This document shows, in pieces, positions 9,082-18,515 of a DNA stretch of 64,000 nt. The DNA is from Pseudopedobacter beijingensis (GTDB lineage Bacteria; Bacteroidota; Bacteroidia; Sphingobacteriales; Sphingobacteriaceae). A model generated the notes under the pieces. It ran no database searches. It was not told the origin of the DNA and saw only the letters and a list, made by a program, of their open reading frames with translations. The position numbers and the translations under genes were made by a program. Within the stretch, counting starts at the first letter, position 1; every line of letters starts with the position of its first letter. The stretch spans positions 27,147 through 91,146 of the forward strand of contig NZ_JBHUDG010000047.1 of NCBI RefSeq assembly GCF_042678145.1. The letters run 5' to 3'.

Positions 9082-10248
9082 TTAATTTAAATGCCCCAAT
9101 AAAATATTAGGTGTCCGTATTCCTGCTTTGATTTCTCCGGTGGGGATAATTACATTATTTCCCCAAACCACAGCGGTTGTTGTTACCGGAACATTAAAGG
9201 AAATTACATTGAATGTAGTCCAGGTATTTTCCTGAGTACTGTATTCTAATACTGATTTACTAAAACCGGGATGATTAGTTTGTACAGCAATTTTTTCCTG
9301 ATTTAACTTTTCCTTTTTCAGCAAATCTGTTTCATTATTTATTGACACAATTAAAGACTCTGCTTTATGAAAAGTTACTCCTTTATCTCCTCCAAATAAA
9401 AGTATTGATTTACCATTTACTGCAACACCTGTACCGGCAGAAAGCGGATAAGGAATATCTGCTTTTTGAGACCACAGATTCGTTTTCAGGTCGAACTGGA
9501 AAACAGAGGAATAAAAAGTGGTTAAATTTCTAGAGTTTCTTTTTCTACCACCCACTATATAGATACAATCATTTATTCCGTTCGACTGTGAAACCATTAC
9601 CGAATGTGAAACTTTCAATGGCAATGTTGGCATACTTTGCCAGCCTTTAGAAAGATTATCGAGGTCTAACGCCATAAAGGTATCGGAAACCGTATTGGAC
9701 AACTCGCCACCGGCAATATATACAATATTCCCAACGGATGTAATTGAAGCATTTGCTACTACAAAAGGTAATTCCGGCAGATTTTTAACCTCAACTTTCT
9801 TTATTTCCTCATTCCATTGTATCAATAAAACTTTATCGCTTAATCCCTGCTCATTTTCTCCTCCTGCGTAAACTATCCCGCGGGAAGTGCTGCAAGATGC
9901 ACCATAGGCAATAGGAAATGGCAGTTTATATATTTCGCCATAACTTGTTATCTCTCCCTTTTCATTCTTGGTAAATACAAAAATATCATCGTAGTATTTT
10001 TTCTTTCCGCCAAACCAGGGCATTTTATCCGGGAAATTAGCCCCGCCACCAATTATTAACAAATCTTTATGAACGCCTGCTATTGGCCCTGCTAATCCCA
10101 ACTGTTTCTCCCCATTAGAAAGAGAGGGTAAAATTGTGGCAATTTCCCATTCTATGGTGCATGGAGATTCTGTTTGAGCTACTACTGTATTAAAGTGCAT
10201 CGTCATTATATATAGTAAAGTAAAAATGCTGTATTTAAAAGATTTCAT
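9082..10248 (-). CDS. Kelch-type mutarotase, N-acetylneuraminate epimerase-like
   Basis: A 388-residue exported beta-propeller. Residues 1-25 are a signal peptide ending VVAQ. Kelch motifs recur through the chain: GGGANFPDKMPWFGGKKKY, YAGGENEQG, YIAGGELSN, YIVGGRKRN and LLFGGDKG. This is the cyclically permuted mutarotase family that includes NanM, which converts the alpha anomer of sialic acid released by sialidases to the beta anomer in the periplasm, speeding uptake. Context (13 bases upstream of the MFS carrier, same operon as two sialidases and nanA) supports that role. The exact substrate is inferred. Confidence 0.85.
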   Translation of the reverse strand: MKSFKYSIFTLLYIMTMHFNTVVAQTESPCTIEWEIATILPSLSNGEKQLGLAGPIAGVHKDLLIIGGGANFPDKMPWFGGKKKYYDDIFVFTKNEKGEITSYGEIYKLPFPIAYGASCSTSRGIVYAGGENEQGLSDKVLLIQWNEEIKKVEVKNLPELPFVVANASITSVGNIVYIAGGELSNTVSDTFMALDLDNLSKGWQSMPTLPLKVSHSVMVSQSNGINDCIYIVGGRKRNSRNLTTFYSSVFQFDLKTNLWSQKADIPYPLSAGTGVAVNGKSILLFGGDKGVTFHKAESLIVSINNETDLLKKEKLNQEKIAVQTNHPGFSKSVLEYSTQENTWTTFNVISFNVPVTTTAVVWGNNVIIPTGEIKAGIRTPNILLGHLN

Positions 10249-10260
10249 AATTATATCATC

Positions 10261-11556
10261 TTAACAGGGATTGTCCACAAGAACTATTACCAAATCCATT
10301 ACATTGGTATTTGTTGGGCCTGTATTAATATGTCCGCCTGTTTCTTTAAAGAAATGACAGGAATTATTCTGTGCCAGGAAGTCTTTAGGATTAACATTCT
10401 TTTGCGCTGCATTTTCAACGGTACTGTTGTCTATAATTGCTCCGGCGACATTTGTAGGGCCGTCTCCTCCATCAGTTCCACCAGCTAACAATGTTATTTG
10501 TTTATCCTTGTCTATATTTAACAAAGCTGCCAGTGCTAAGTGTTGTGAACGTCCACCAATTCCCTGTTTATTATTCACTTCTACTGTTGTTTCCCCTCCA
10601 TAAATAAAGCAAACAGGATTATCTGCTTTTATACTATTAGCTTTCTGTGTTATTTTTTCTGCTACATCTACAGCCAGACCTTCCATTACTTCGCTCTGGA
10701 TAATAACTTTATAACCCAAATCTTCCGCTTTCCCGGCTGCTGCATTTACTGCCATTTCGTTGTCTGCAATAATGTAATTGACTGTCTTTGTAAATACCGC
10801 TTCTTCTGTTTTCTGTTTCCCTACATCTATAGATCTCTTTAGATTTTCGCTTAATTCATCGTATATCTGATATTTTTTTAAAATATCTTTTGCAGAATCA
10901 TGGGAATAAAGCTTCGGCACTGTTAAACCTGAGCCTATAGTTGATATATCGTTATTAGGAACATCGGAAATAATGAAAGATATAAGCCTTGAGGGATAAA
11001 TAGCTTTTGCCAATCCACCGCCTTTTATCTTAGAGAGCTGCTTTCGCACACAGTTTATCTCATTTATGTTTGCTCCGCATTGTAAAAGATTTTCAAATAA
11101 TTCTCTTATTTCGCCTAAGTTAGACCCATCAGGAAAATCTGTTAATATAGACGATGCTCCTCCTGATAACAAAAAGAAAACAAGATCTTTTTCTGTAGTC
11201 TTTTCTGCAAATTTCAGTATTTCATTAACTGCTGCAACACTATTTTCATCAGGAACCGGATGTGCTGCTTGAAGTATCTTTATTTTCTTTAAAGGCAAAA
11301 CATGTCCGTACTTTACTGCGATAATTCCTGAAGTCAAAGCATCCCCCAAAATATCTTCTAAAACCTGTGCCATTGCTGCCGCAGCTTTTCCTGCCCCTAT
11401 CAAATAGACATGCCCGATAGTATCTAAATCTATTTTCTCTCCTTTTACAAATAATGCGTTATCTCTTTTCTGAATCCATTGCGGCATTATTTCCTGTGGT
11501 TGTACAGCCTGTATACCGGCCCTGAAAATATCTTCTGCTTTTTCTCTCACCGTCAC
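10261..11556 (-). CDS. MOFRL/DUF4147-family glycerate 2-kinase
   Basis: A 431-residue kinase of the GK-II family (DUF4147 plus MOFRL domains), which phosphorylates glycerate to 2-phosphoglycerate. Signatures are GAGKAAAAMA near residue 55, HPVPDE, LSGGASS and the C-terminal AGGTDGGDGPTN. It is cytoplasmic. Its stop overlaps nothing below but its start overlaps the end of nagA by 4 bases, so the two are translationally coupled inside the sialic acid operon. That is an unexpected partner: it is the only kinase in a pathway that needs a GlcNAc kinase. The family assignment is firm; its substrate here is open. Confidence 0.85.
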   Translation of the reverse strand: MTVREKAEDIFRAGIQAVQPQEIMPQWIQKRDNALFVKGEKIDLDTIGHVYLIGAGKAAAAMAQVLEDILGDALTSGIIAVKYGHVLPLKKIKILQAAHPVPDENSVAAVNEILKFAEKTTEKDLVFFLLSGGASSILTDFPDGSNLGEIRELFENLLQCGANINEINCVRKQLSKIKGGGLAKAIYPSRLISFIISDVPNNDISTIGSGLTVPKLYSHDSAKDILKKYQIYDELSENLKRSIDVGKQKTEEAVFTKTVNYIIADNEMAVNAAAGKAEDLGYKVIIQSEVMEGLAVDVAEKITQKANSIKADNPVCFIYGGETTVEVNNKQGIGGRSQHLALAALLNIDKDKQITLLAGGTDGGDGPTNVAGAIIDNSTVENAAQKNVNPKDFLAQNNSCHFFKETGGHINTGPTNTNVMDLVIVLVDNPC

Positions 11557-12695
11557 TGGCTTACTCCTTTCCTTATTTCCTCTCCTCTTCTAAAAATATG
11601 AGTAATGGACAAATCTTCTTTAGACAACGCAACCAAATCTGCAAAATACCCTGTTTTTATTTTCCCATATCTGTCATCAATACCAAGTAATTTGAGAGGT
11701 ATTTCTGATGCCATTTTAAATACATCGTAAACAGGTATCCCCACTTTAATCACACTGTGCTTCATAGCATCGTACATACTGATATTTGACCCTGCCAGAT
11801 TTCCTTCTGAGTTTACATACCTTCCCGGTTGATGTATAAATTGAATACCATCCATCTCTAAATCTTCTTTTCCGATAAACGTGGCATCAGAAACCAGAAA
11901 TAACCTTCCTTTTTTTAATCGATAAGCCAATCTTACTGCTGTATCATCGCAGTGAAAACCATCTACAATGATTCCTGCATAAACATCACTGTCTAATGTT
12001 GCCCCAACCAAACCTGGCTCTCTACTACCAAAAGAGGACATCGCATTGAAAAGATGCGTAACACAATTAACTCCTTTGGCAAAAGAAGACTTTGAAAACT
12101 CTAACGTTGCATTAGAATGCCCGGCAGAGATAATAATACCCTTTTCTTTAATCAAAGTCAGTTGATAATCGGTAAACTGTTCTGGCGCTATGGTCATCAT
12201 TTTTATAACTCCGTCTCCCGCATCAAGGATGGTTTTAAGCTCCTCATCTGTCGGTTTCCTGATATGTTTAGGATTATGTGCTCCTTTCTTTTCCATATTT
12301 AAGAAAGGCCCTTCTAAATGTAAGCCCAGAACTCCGGGTTTTCCCTTAGACATATAAACTTTCACAACATCAATTGCTTTCAGGATGTTTTGCAGAGAAG
12401 TAGTTACCAGTGTAGGCAATATATTTACGGTTCCAACATGCAAATGGTCGAGATACATTTGTTCTAAAACCTCCTCGGTAATCGTATCAGAGAAGTAAAC
12501 TTTTATTCCTCCGTTTAGCTGTAAATCAACAAAAGCTGGCGCCAGGTATGCCCCTTTCAAATCAATACTTTTTTCATCTATTGATATTTCTGATGAAAGT
12601 TCTTTTATGATACCATCTTTCATATATAGAGAGTGATGTGTTATCAACTCATCTTGTTCATTAAAATAAATGAAATTCTTCAGGACAGTTCCCAT
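11553..12695 (-). CDS. nagA: N-acetylglucosamine-6-phosphate deacetylase
   Basis: A 380-residue amidohydrolase that removes acetate from GlcNAc-6-phosphate. Metal and catalytic residues are in place: Glu128 in HLEGPF, His193 in AGHSNAT, His214 in THLFNAM and the catalytic Asp270 in LVSDAT. As in E. coli NagA, the N-terminal HxH pair is absent and replaced by VDLQLNGG. Length is normal. It overlaps the following glycerate kinase gene by 4 bases and follows the sialidase by 15. It supplies glucosamine-6-phosphate to NagB, encoded at the head of the same locus. Confidence 0.95.
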   Translation of the reverse strand: MGTVLKNFIYFNEQDELITHHSLYMKDGIIKELSSEISIDEKSIDLKGAYLAPAFVDLQLNGGIKVYFSDTITEEVLEQMYLDHLHVGTVNILPTLVTTSLQNILKAIDVVKVYMSKGKPGVLGLHLEGPFLNMEKKGAHNPKHIRKPTDEELKTILDAGDGVIKMMTIAPEQFTDYQLTLIKEKGIIISAGHSNATLEFSKSSFAKGVNCVTHLFNAMSSFGSREPGLVGATLDSDVYAGIIVDGFHCDDTAVRLAYRLKKGRLFLVSDATFIGKEDLEMDGIQFIHQPGRYVNSEGNLAGSNISMYDAMKHSVIKVGIPVYDVFKMASEIPLKLLGIDDRYGKIKTGYFADLVALSKEDLSITHIFRRGEEIRKGVSQ

Positions 12696-12710
12696 TTGCT
12701 TAATAATTAT

Positions 12711-13886
12711 TTAATGTAGTATCTTCTTCTTGGAAAGACTGGTAAAAACTATCCCTCCTTTGTTTCCTCTTTCGTAGGCTATGCCAATATTATTGTTATC
12801 AATTTCTACCAAATCTGAATAGGCGGATGGTCCTTTATCTACCAGATAAGCCGTTTCCCAGGTTTTTCCGTCATCCCAACTTGCTCTTATCGTCATTTTT
12901 TCTCTTTTGGCCTGACTATCAGGGTTGCTGAATAATATAACATGTTTCTTTTTGTGCTTTACATCAAGCATACTTCCCTGGCAAATTGGGTCGGGCAATT
13001 GTTTATCCAGGTATACGGTATCCCAGGATTCTCCACCTGTTTTACTGAACGCCAACAATCTGTACTTGTATTTCTTACTCTGCAACCTGACATTTTGCAG
13101 GATGCTCCCATCAGACAATTCTGCTGCTATACTTTCATTACCCGCAGGAAAATCTATATCTGTACCTAATTTCCATGTCTTGCCATGATCATCGCTATAA
13201 AACCCATGTGATCGGAAATTATCATAATTATCTTTTAGTTTATCTCCTACAGAATGGTTTGCGGCAATATATAAACGCCCTTTATATTTGCCTTTGCTTA
13301 TTTGTATAGCATGACCGGGTGTGTTGGTTGTAGTTCTCCAATCTTCCTCAAAATTATATTGAGGATTGTATTGCGGTAATTTTGGACGGTGTACTTGCAG
13401 GGTAATATTTACAGGATTACTCCATATTTCCCCATTATCTACGCTGGTTTTATAAAGAACTTCACGTAAGCCATTACCAGCGACCAAATCATACTCTGTT
13501 GCAGTTCCTGTATTATAGAGTAAAAAAATTCTGCCTTTTGGATATTGTGGGTCATGGAAATCAACTACAGGTGCTGGGTCTCCTGCTTTAAATTCGCCAT
13601 TATCTGCTATTATTTCCAAAGCTCCCCATGTTTTTCCTTTATTTCTGCTCCGCTTCATTACCAGATCTACATTGCCAAAATCGCCACAATCTTTCTTTCT
13701 TGCTTCTGCAAAAGCTAACAAATCGCCATTGGGAGCTTTAATTATTGCGGGAATCCTGAAACAATTGTATCCTTCTGTTTCGTTTTTAAAAATATAATTA
13801 TACTCCTCCTGGGAAAAACATACTGTTGACCCTAAGCAAATCAACAAAATAAAAATGTACATCTTGTGTAATTTATAAAAAGGCAT
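12711..13886 (-). CDS. Exo-alpha-sialidase (GH33), secreted
   Basis: A 391-residue sialidase with an N-terminal signal peptide (residues about 1-25, ending TVCFSQ). The catalytic arginine motif is in CFRIPAII, and Asp-box repeats typical of the six-bladed sialidase propeller are visible: RSRNKGKTW, SVDNGEIW, YSDDHGKTW, KTGGESW and SWDDGKTW. It releases terminal sialic acid from glycans. There is no lipobox, so a periplasmic or secreted protein is expected; an internal ATG at 13862 would give a shorter but still workable signal peptide. A paralogue with the same architecture follows upstream. Confidence 0.93.
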   Translation of the reverse strand: MPFYKLHKMYIFILLICLGSTVCFSQEEYNYIFKNETEGYNCFRIPAIIKAPNGDLLAFAEARKKDCGDFGNVDLVMKRSRNKGKTWGALEIIADNGEFKAGDPAPVVDFHDPQYPKGRIFLLYNTGTATEYDLVAGNGLREVLYKTSVDNGEIWSNPVNITLQVHRPKLPQYNPQYNFEEDWRTTTNTPGHAIQISKGKYKGRLYIAANHSVGDKLKDNYDNFRSHGFYSDDHGKTWKLGTDIDFPAGNESIAAELSDGSILQNVRLQSKKYKYRLLAFSKTGGESWDTVYLDKQLPDPICQGSMLDVKHKKKHVILFSNPDSQAKREKMTIRASWDDGKTWETAYLVDKGPSAYSDLVEIDNNNIGIAYERGNKGGIVFTSLSKKKILH

Positions 13887-13956
13887 GTTGTTAAAAGTTT
13901 ATATTGTATTAGTTCTAAAATTTATTTTATAATAATCATTATCTGTGGAAAACCTT

Positions 13957-15183
13957 TTACTCTTTACATCCACATATATCGGCGATATTAATCTTTCGGA
14001 ATACAAAACCACCTGTATTCCCCTTTTCATATACTAAGCCTATTTCGTCAGCTCCTAATGAATACATTGCGGAATAAGATGCAGGGCCTGAATCAACCAA
14101 ATATTTATGGGGCCAGGTTTGCCCATCATCCTTACTTGCGCTTATACTCATTTTTGTTCGACTGGATGAATTCGCAGGGTTGCTGAATAAGATGATATGT
14201 TCCCCTTTGTATTTAACATCTAAGAGATTCCCCTGACAAATTGGATCCGGCAATTGAGTTGCAAAACGTGGCGCATTCCAAGATTCACCTCCCGAATTAC
14301 TCACTGCAATTAATTTGAATTTTGTATTAGCCGGTTGTCCTTTGGGATCTTTTAGAATCTGATATCGAACTGCCTGTATAATATCTCCATTGGATAATTC
14401 TGCTGCTGTACTTTCATTTCCTCCTTCAATCTCAATATCACCTCCAATCTTCCATGTTGTACCATTATCATCAGAATAATATCCATACGAGCGATAACTA
14501 CTAAAGTCGTCATCATGAGCTTTTACTCCCAAACGATTACCTGCAAAATATAGCCTTCCTTTTTTAGGTCCATTTTTTATCTGTATTCCATGTCCTTGTG
14601 TATTTACTCCTGTCCAACTTGGCTCAAAATTATATCTGGCATCGTAATCTGGTGCATTAGGCCTATGAACAAAATGGGTGATGTTTGTTGGACTACTCCA
14701 TGTGCTTCCATTATCAATGCTGGTTATATACCATACCTCCCGGATTCTTTTTGTTTTCCCTTGTTTATCCACATAGTTTGTAGATGTATTATAGAGTAAA
14801 AAGATTCTTCCGTTTGGATACTTTGGATCCATATAATCAATGACCGGTGCTGGATCACCTACTTTGTAAACACTATTATTAACCAATACTTTTACTTTAG
14901 TCCAGGTTTCGCCTCCATCACTACTTTTTTTCATGACCAGATCAATATCTCCAAAATCATCACAGTCATTCACCCTACCCTCGGCAAACACCAACAAATC
15001 TCCGTTGGGCGCTTTGATAAAACCAGGAATCCGGTAACAGAAATATCCCTCTTGTCCTTTTTCAAAAAACCTTGTATGATTTTCTTCTTTAGGAATTAGA
15101 TTCTTAGATTCTTCAATCTTATTCTTTGCACAACCTAAAAGGCCAACAAATGTTATTGCTAGTGTCAATATTCCTTTTTTCAT
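13957..15183 (-). CDS. Exo-alpha-sialidase (GH33), lipoprotein
   Basis: A 408-residue paralogue of the neighbouring sialidase. The signal peptide ends in a lipobox (LLGC, Cys18), so it should be lipid-anchored, perhaps at the cell surface. It has CYRIPGFI for the arginine triad and Asp boxes SSDGGETW, SIDNGSTW, YSDDNGTTW, NSGGESW and SKDDGQTW. The two enzymes align along their length (for example HDPQYPKGRIFLLYNT versus MDPKYPNGRIFLLYNT), so they arose by duplication and now differ in targeting. Linkage preferences cannot be read from sequence. The 70-base gap to its neighbour is the widest between enzymes of this stretch. Confidence 0.93.
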   Translation of the reverse strand: MKKGILTLAITFVGLLGCAKNKIEESKNLIPKEENHTRFFEKGQEGYFCYRIPGFIKAPNGDLLVFAEGRVNDCDDFGDIDLVMKKSSDGGETWTKVKVLVNNSVYKVGDPAPVIDYMDPKYPNGRIFLLYNTSTNYVDKQGKTKRIREVWYITSIDNGSTWSSPTNITHFVHRPNAPDYDARYNFEPSWTGVNTQGHGIQIKNGPKKGRLYFAGNRLGVKAHDDDFSSYRSYGYYSDDNGTTWKIGGDIEIEGGNESTAAELSNGDIIQAVRYQILKDPKGQPANTKFKLIAVSNSGGESWNAPRFATQLPDPICQGNLLDVKYKGEHIILFSNPANSSSRTKMSISASKDDGQTWPHKYLVDSGPASYSAMYSLGADEIGLVYEKGNTGGFVFRKINIADICGCKE

Positions 15184-15211
15184 TATTAGAATTGTTTCTA
15201 TATATTTTCTC

Positions 15212-16387
15212 TTAAAAATTTTCCAGCAATTGCCAACAATACCATTCCTGACGAGGCAAGTGAAACGGTCCCTTAAACATATTGCCTTTTAACGGAACAG
15301 ATACCCGTCCGTCTCTGTGCAAATAGCCAAACCATTCTCCGTATTCTTTATCAGGAAAATGTTGATAGGCGTAATCATGTACTAAACGATGCCAATCGGC
15401 ATATTTTTCATCGCCCGTTAAGGTATAAGCCAATAAAGTTGCTATTATTGTTTCATTATGAGGCCACCAGAATTTCATATCCTGCCAATATTCCTGTACG
15501 GGTTTATCATATACATCTCTGAAATATAATATACCTCCGTGTTCTTTATCCCATCCTCGTTCCCACATATAATCCAACATCCTGCATCCCAAATCTATTA
15601 AGTGAGGATCATTATTCCTGTACCTGGCTTCATGAAGAATAAACCATGCTGCTTCTATGGCATGTCCCGGATTGAGAAGACGACCATCAAAATGATCGCT
15701 AATAGAGCCGTCCGGCTTTACCTGCTCCATTACAGAGCGAATATCGTCTTTTACAAAATCCCGTTCTATTTCCTGTATCCAGCGGTCAATCCATTCGTTA
15801 CAACGTATATCACCTGTATATTCCCGTAACTGCTGTGCTACAAATATGAATATCATAGGAATACTAAAGCCTTTTAAAGGACGCGTATCTGTAAATTTTG
15901 CCGGTAAAATTTCAGGATGCTGAATATAGTTCAAACATCTTCCAAAAACTTCACTTGCCAAATCTGCATATTTTTTTTCTCCACTGGCTTTTGAATAGGC
16001 TGCAAACGCAACTATCGCAAATACTTCCGAAGAAAAATACCTTCTTTTCCTTATTGGCCTCCCATCTCTTGTAGTATGAAAAAACATTCTTCCATCTGTA
16101 TCGAAACAATATTTCTCTAAAAAATCTACTCCTGATTTTGCTCCTGCAAGCCATTCTTCTTTTTGTTCTACCGTATTATATAACGTTGACAAAAGCCAGG
16201 AGAACCTACCTTGTATCCAAACGGCTTTATCATCATCCACTAAACTTCCGTCCCTGTCCCTCATCAATAGATAGCCGCCATATTCTTGGTCTAAACTTTT
16301 TGGAAACCAAAATGGCAAAGTATCTTCTAATAAACGATCACGATAAAACTCCTTAAGCTGTTCCAGTTCCGCTTTCTTATAATCCAT
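15212..16387 (-). CDS. AGE-family N-acylglucosamine 2-epimerase (ManNAc to GlcNAc)
   Basis: A 391-residue (alpha/alpha)6-barrel epimerase of the AGE/renin-binding-protein family. Key histidine segments are visible: LNPGHAIEAAWF and WWPHNETIIA. In Bacteroides species this family (called NanE there) converts N-acetylmannosamine made by NanA into N-acetylglucosamine without phosphorylation, in contrast to the E. coli NanE that acts on the 6-phosphate. Its position 21 bases before nanA's stop side, in one operon, fits that role. Cytoplasmic, no signal peptide. Confidence 0.9.
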   Translation of the reverse strand: MDYKKAELEQLKEFYRDRLLEDTLPFWFPKSLDQEYGGYLLMRDRDGSLVDDDKAVWIQGRFSWLLSTLYNTVEQKEEWLAGAKSGVDFLEKYCFDTDGRMFFHTTRDGRPIRKRRYFSSEVFAIVAFAAYSKASGEKKYADLASEVFGRCLNYIQHPEILPAKFTDTRPLKGFSIPMIFIFVAQQLREYTGDIRCNEWIDRWIQEIERDFVKDDIRSVMEQVKPDGSISDHFDGRLLNPGHAIEAAWFILHEARYRNNDPHLIDLGCRMLDYMWERGWDKEHGGILYFRDVYDKPVQEYWQDMKFWWPHNETIIATLLAYTLTGDEKYADWHRLVHDYAYQHFPDKEYGEWFGYLHRDGRVSVPLKGNMFKGPFHLPRQEWYCWQLLENF

Positions 16388-16408
16388 TTCTGTGTTATAT
16401 TATCTCTC

Positions 16409-17344
16409 TTATACCAATTGTTCTTGTAGTTTATTTTTTGATGAAAGCCTGAAGAAATCCATATCATGCAGATCTTTAATAAATTCTTCATATTTACTTT
16501 CCTGCATATTTTCTATCGGGAACCTGAAAGTTCCGCAATCTATGCCAACGGCTTTCATAAAAGCTTTTCCTGTTGCCATACCCCCATATTTTTTGAGTAT
16601 CTCTACAATGGCTATAGACTTATCCTGTAATAAACGGGCATTTATAAGATCTCCGGCATCAAAAGCTTTTATCAATCCATAATACAATGGCGCTGCATAA
16701 TTAAATGTACTGCCTACAGCCCCTTTTGCTCCTATTGCCAAAGCAGAAAGGAAAACCTCATCTCTACCCCAAAGCAGATCGTATTTCTGGTTTTCAAAAT
16801 TCAGGCAGAGCTTATAGTCCATCAAATCTTCATGGGTAAACTTAATCCCTGAAAAGTTATCTAGCTTTCCATCAATGGCTTTCAGAAAAGGGTGCATTTC
16901 AACAAAAGCTCCTGTTAATGCCGGGATATGGTAATAATACATATTGATATTTGGCACCGCCTTACCTATTTCTATACAGAAATCAGCCAAAGCCTCAGGG
17001 CTTTTCACTTTAAAATAATAAGGTGCTATCAATGCTATGGCGTCAAAATTTGATTTTTGCGCTATTTCTGCCAATTCTATACATTCTGTAATGGATGTAC
17101 CACCTACCAATGCTATTCTTTTCAGTGTATGTACTTTTACTTCGCCCCATTTCTCTATTAAGGATTGTTTCTCCTTAAAGCTTAATGCTACTCCTTCTCC
17201 TGTAGATCCGCAGACGAAAGCCCCTGTAACTTTGTTTTGTTCCAAAAAGGTTGCATATTCCTGTATAATATCCAGATTCAGGCTTTTATCTGGGTGCATT
17301 GGAGTAAATGGTGCGGCTACTAATCCTTCTATTTTATTTATCAT
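16409..17344 (-). CDS. nanA: N-acetylneuraminate lyase
   Basis: A 311-residue aldolase of the DHDPS/NAL superfamily that splits N-acetylneuraminate into N-acetylmannosamine and pyruvate. Visible features are GSTGEG at residues 46-51, the tyrosine cluster before HIPALTG (about 136-138) and the Schiff-base lysine Lys168 in GIKFT. The GxKxT context and the YYHIP motif are those of sialate lyases rather than dihydrodipicolinate synthases. It is in the middle of the sialic acid operon, between the epimerase and an unknown exported protein. Confidence 0.93.
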   Translation of the reverse strand: MINKIEGLVAAPFTPMHPDKSLNLDIIQEYATFLEQNKVTGAFVCGSTGEGVALSFKEKQSLIEKWGEVKVHTLKRIALVGGTSITECIELAEIAQKSNFDAIALIAPYYFKVKSPEALADFCIEIGKAVPNINMYYYHIPALTGAFVEMHPFLKAIDGKLDNFSGIKFTHEDLMDYKLCLNFENQKYDLLWGRDEVFLSALAIGAKGAVGSTFNYAAPLYYGLIKAFDAGDLINARLLQDKSIAIVEILKKYGGMATGKAFMKAVGIDCGTFRFPIENMQESKYEEFIKDLHDMDFFRLSSKNKLQEQLV

Positions 17345-17373
17345 ATGATTTTATATATTTTTTGTAAAATGAG

Positions 17374-18468
17374 CTATTTAATGGATGGGGCTAACGTTAT
17401 GCTCCTAAACATTGTATAAGGTGAAGCAGTGGCTAATACTTTCTTATTTGTTTCTTTGGATAGCTGTTCATCAATCTTATCAGATACCTTAATTATTTGA
17501 GATTTTGTAGTCCCATCAAAACTTCCTACCGAAACCACATAGACATCGACACCTTTTTTTGATGTTATTTTAGCTGTAACACTTCTTAAATTAGACGTAA
17601 TACCAGAAAAGTCCAAAGAGCCTTGCTCTTCCCATTTCTGGCCATCTTTAGAAGTGTACTTTCTCAAGAAACCATTTCCATCATTATCTACTGCATATAG
17701 TAAATCAGGAATATTATTTTGGTCAGTATCCAGCATCACAATCTGGTGAACCGTAGAACTTCCAGATAACTTATGCTCTTTGATACGATCCTTTGGAGTG
17801 ATTGGTAAAGATGAACCTACTGAAAAAAATGAATTACCACCTCTGGTAAGATATATCTTGTTTAAAAAAGTATAAACGCTTAACATTTGTGAATTAACAG
17901 CTGCCACTCCTTTTGTCTGTGAACTTTCGCTAAAAGGAATATATCTCAGGCCCGCTGTTCCTTCCTCTCCTTTTGTACCTGTTGTAGCAATGTAAAAGCC
18001 CTTATTTTCGGCAATGGCACAGCGAGGTGAACCTCTATCGTCAATTAAAACAGTAGAAGTATTAACTTTTCCATCAACACCTATTCTTCCGATGGTTTTA
18101 TTTGAATATCCGGTTGATTGCCCGATACGCTGCTCATATCCGATAATAGTTAAATATTTGCCATCTTGAGAAAGTGTCATAAGGCCTTCAATTGGAATTG
18201 CTGAGGATGTATATTGAAGACCTGTCAGCATATTATTCGATTGTGATGAGATATATGGGACATCAATAGTTCTTACTAATTTCCCTTCCTGTGTATATTC
18301 ATCAATAAATACAGGCACTGTCTTATTTCTTGGCTTTCCGTCTCCATACCTGTAAACTGCTAAATTATCCGGGTAAAAATCCTGGGAGTAAACTGTTGTG
18401 ACGTGTATTGTAAAAGCTATAAACAGAGAAAAGATGATACCCGGAAATTTGTTTGACTTCATATTCAT
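17374..18468 (-). CDS. Exported protein of unknown family, paralogue of the T9SS protein at 24242-25879
   Basis: A 364-residue protein with a signal peptide (ending TTVYSQ). I do not recognise a named family. It is clearly a paralogue of the N-terminal 350 residues of the protein at 24242-25879: both share DNLAxYRYGxG, PVFIDEYTQ, TGLxxTxSAIPIEGL, NTST, DRGSPR, ATTGT and DTDQN/DTNND with PDLLYA. Short repeated beta-strand motifs suggest a propeller or similar beta fold. Unlike its partner it has no C-terminal sorting domain, so it is probably periplasmic or released. Its place between the esterase and nanA suggests a role in handling sialylated glycans, but this is inference. Confidence 0.7.
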   Translation of the reverse strand: MNMKSNKFPGIIFSLFIAFTIHVTTVYSQDFYPDNLAVYRYGDGKPRNKTVPVFIDEYTQEGKLVRTIDVPYISSQSNNMLTGLQYTSSAIPIEGLMTLSQDGKYLTIIGYEQRIGQSTGYSNKTIGRIGVDGKVNTSTVLIDDRGSPRCAIAENKGFYIATTGTKGEEGTAGLRYIPFSESSQTKGVAAVNSQMLSVYTFLNKIYLTRGGNSFFSVGSSLPITPKDRIKEHKLSGSSTVHQIVMLDTDQNNIPDLLYAVDNDGNGFLRKYTSKDGQKWEEQGSLDFSGITSNLRSVTAKITSKKGVDVYVVSVGSFDGTTKSQIIKVSDKIDEQLSKETNKKVLATASPYTMFRSITLAPSIK

Positions 18469-18515
18469 AGTAATTGTTTTTGATTTATAAATTAAAATTC
18501 TGTAGCGGCTAACTT

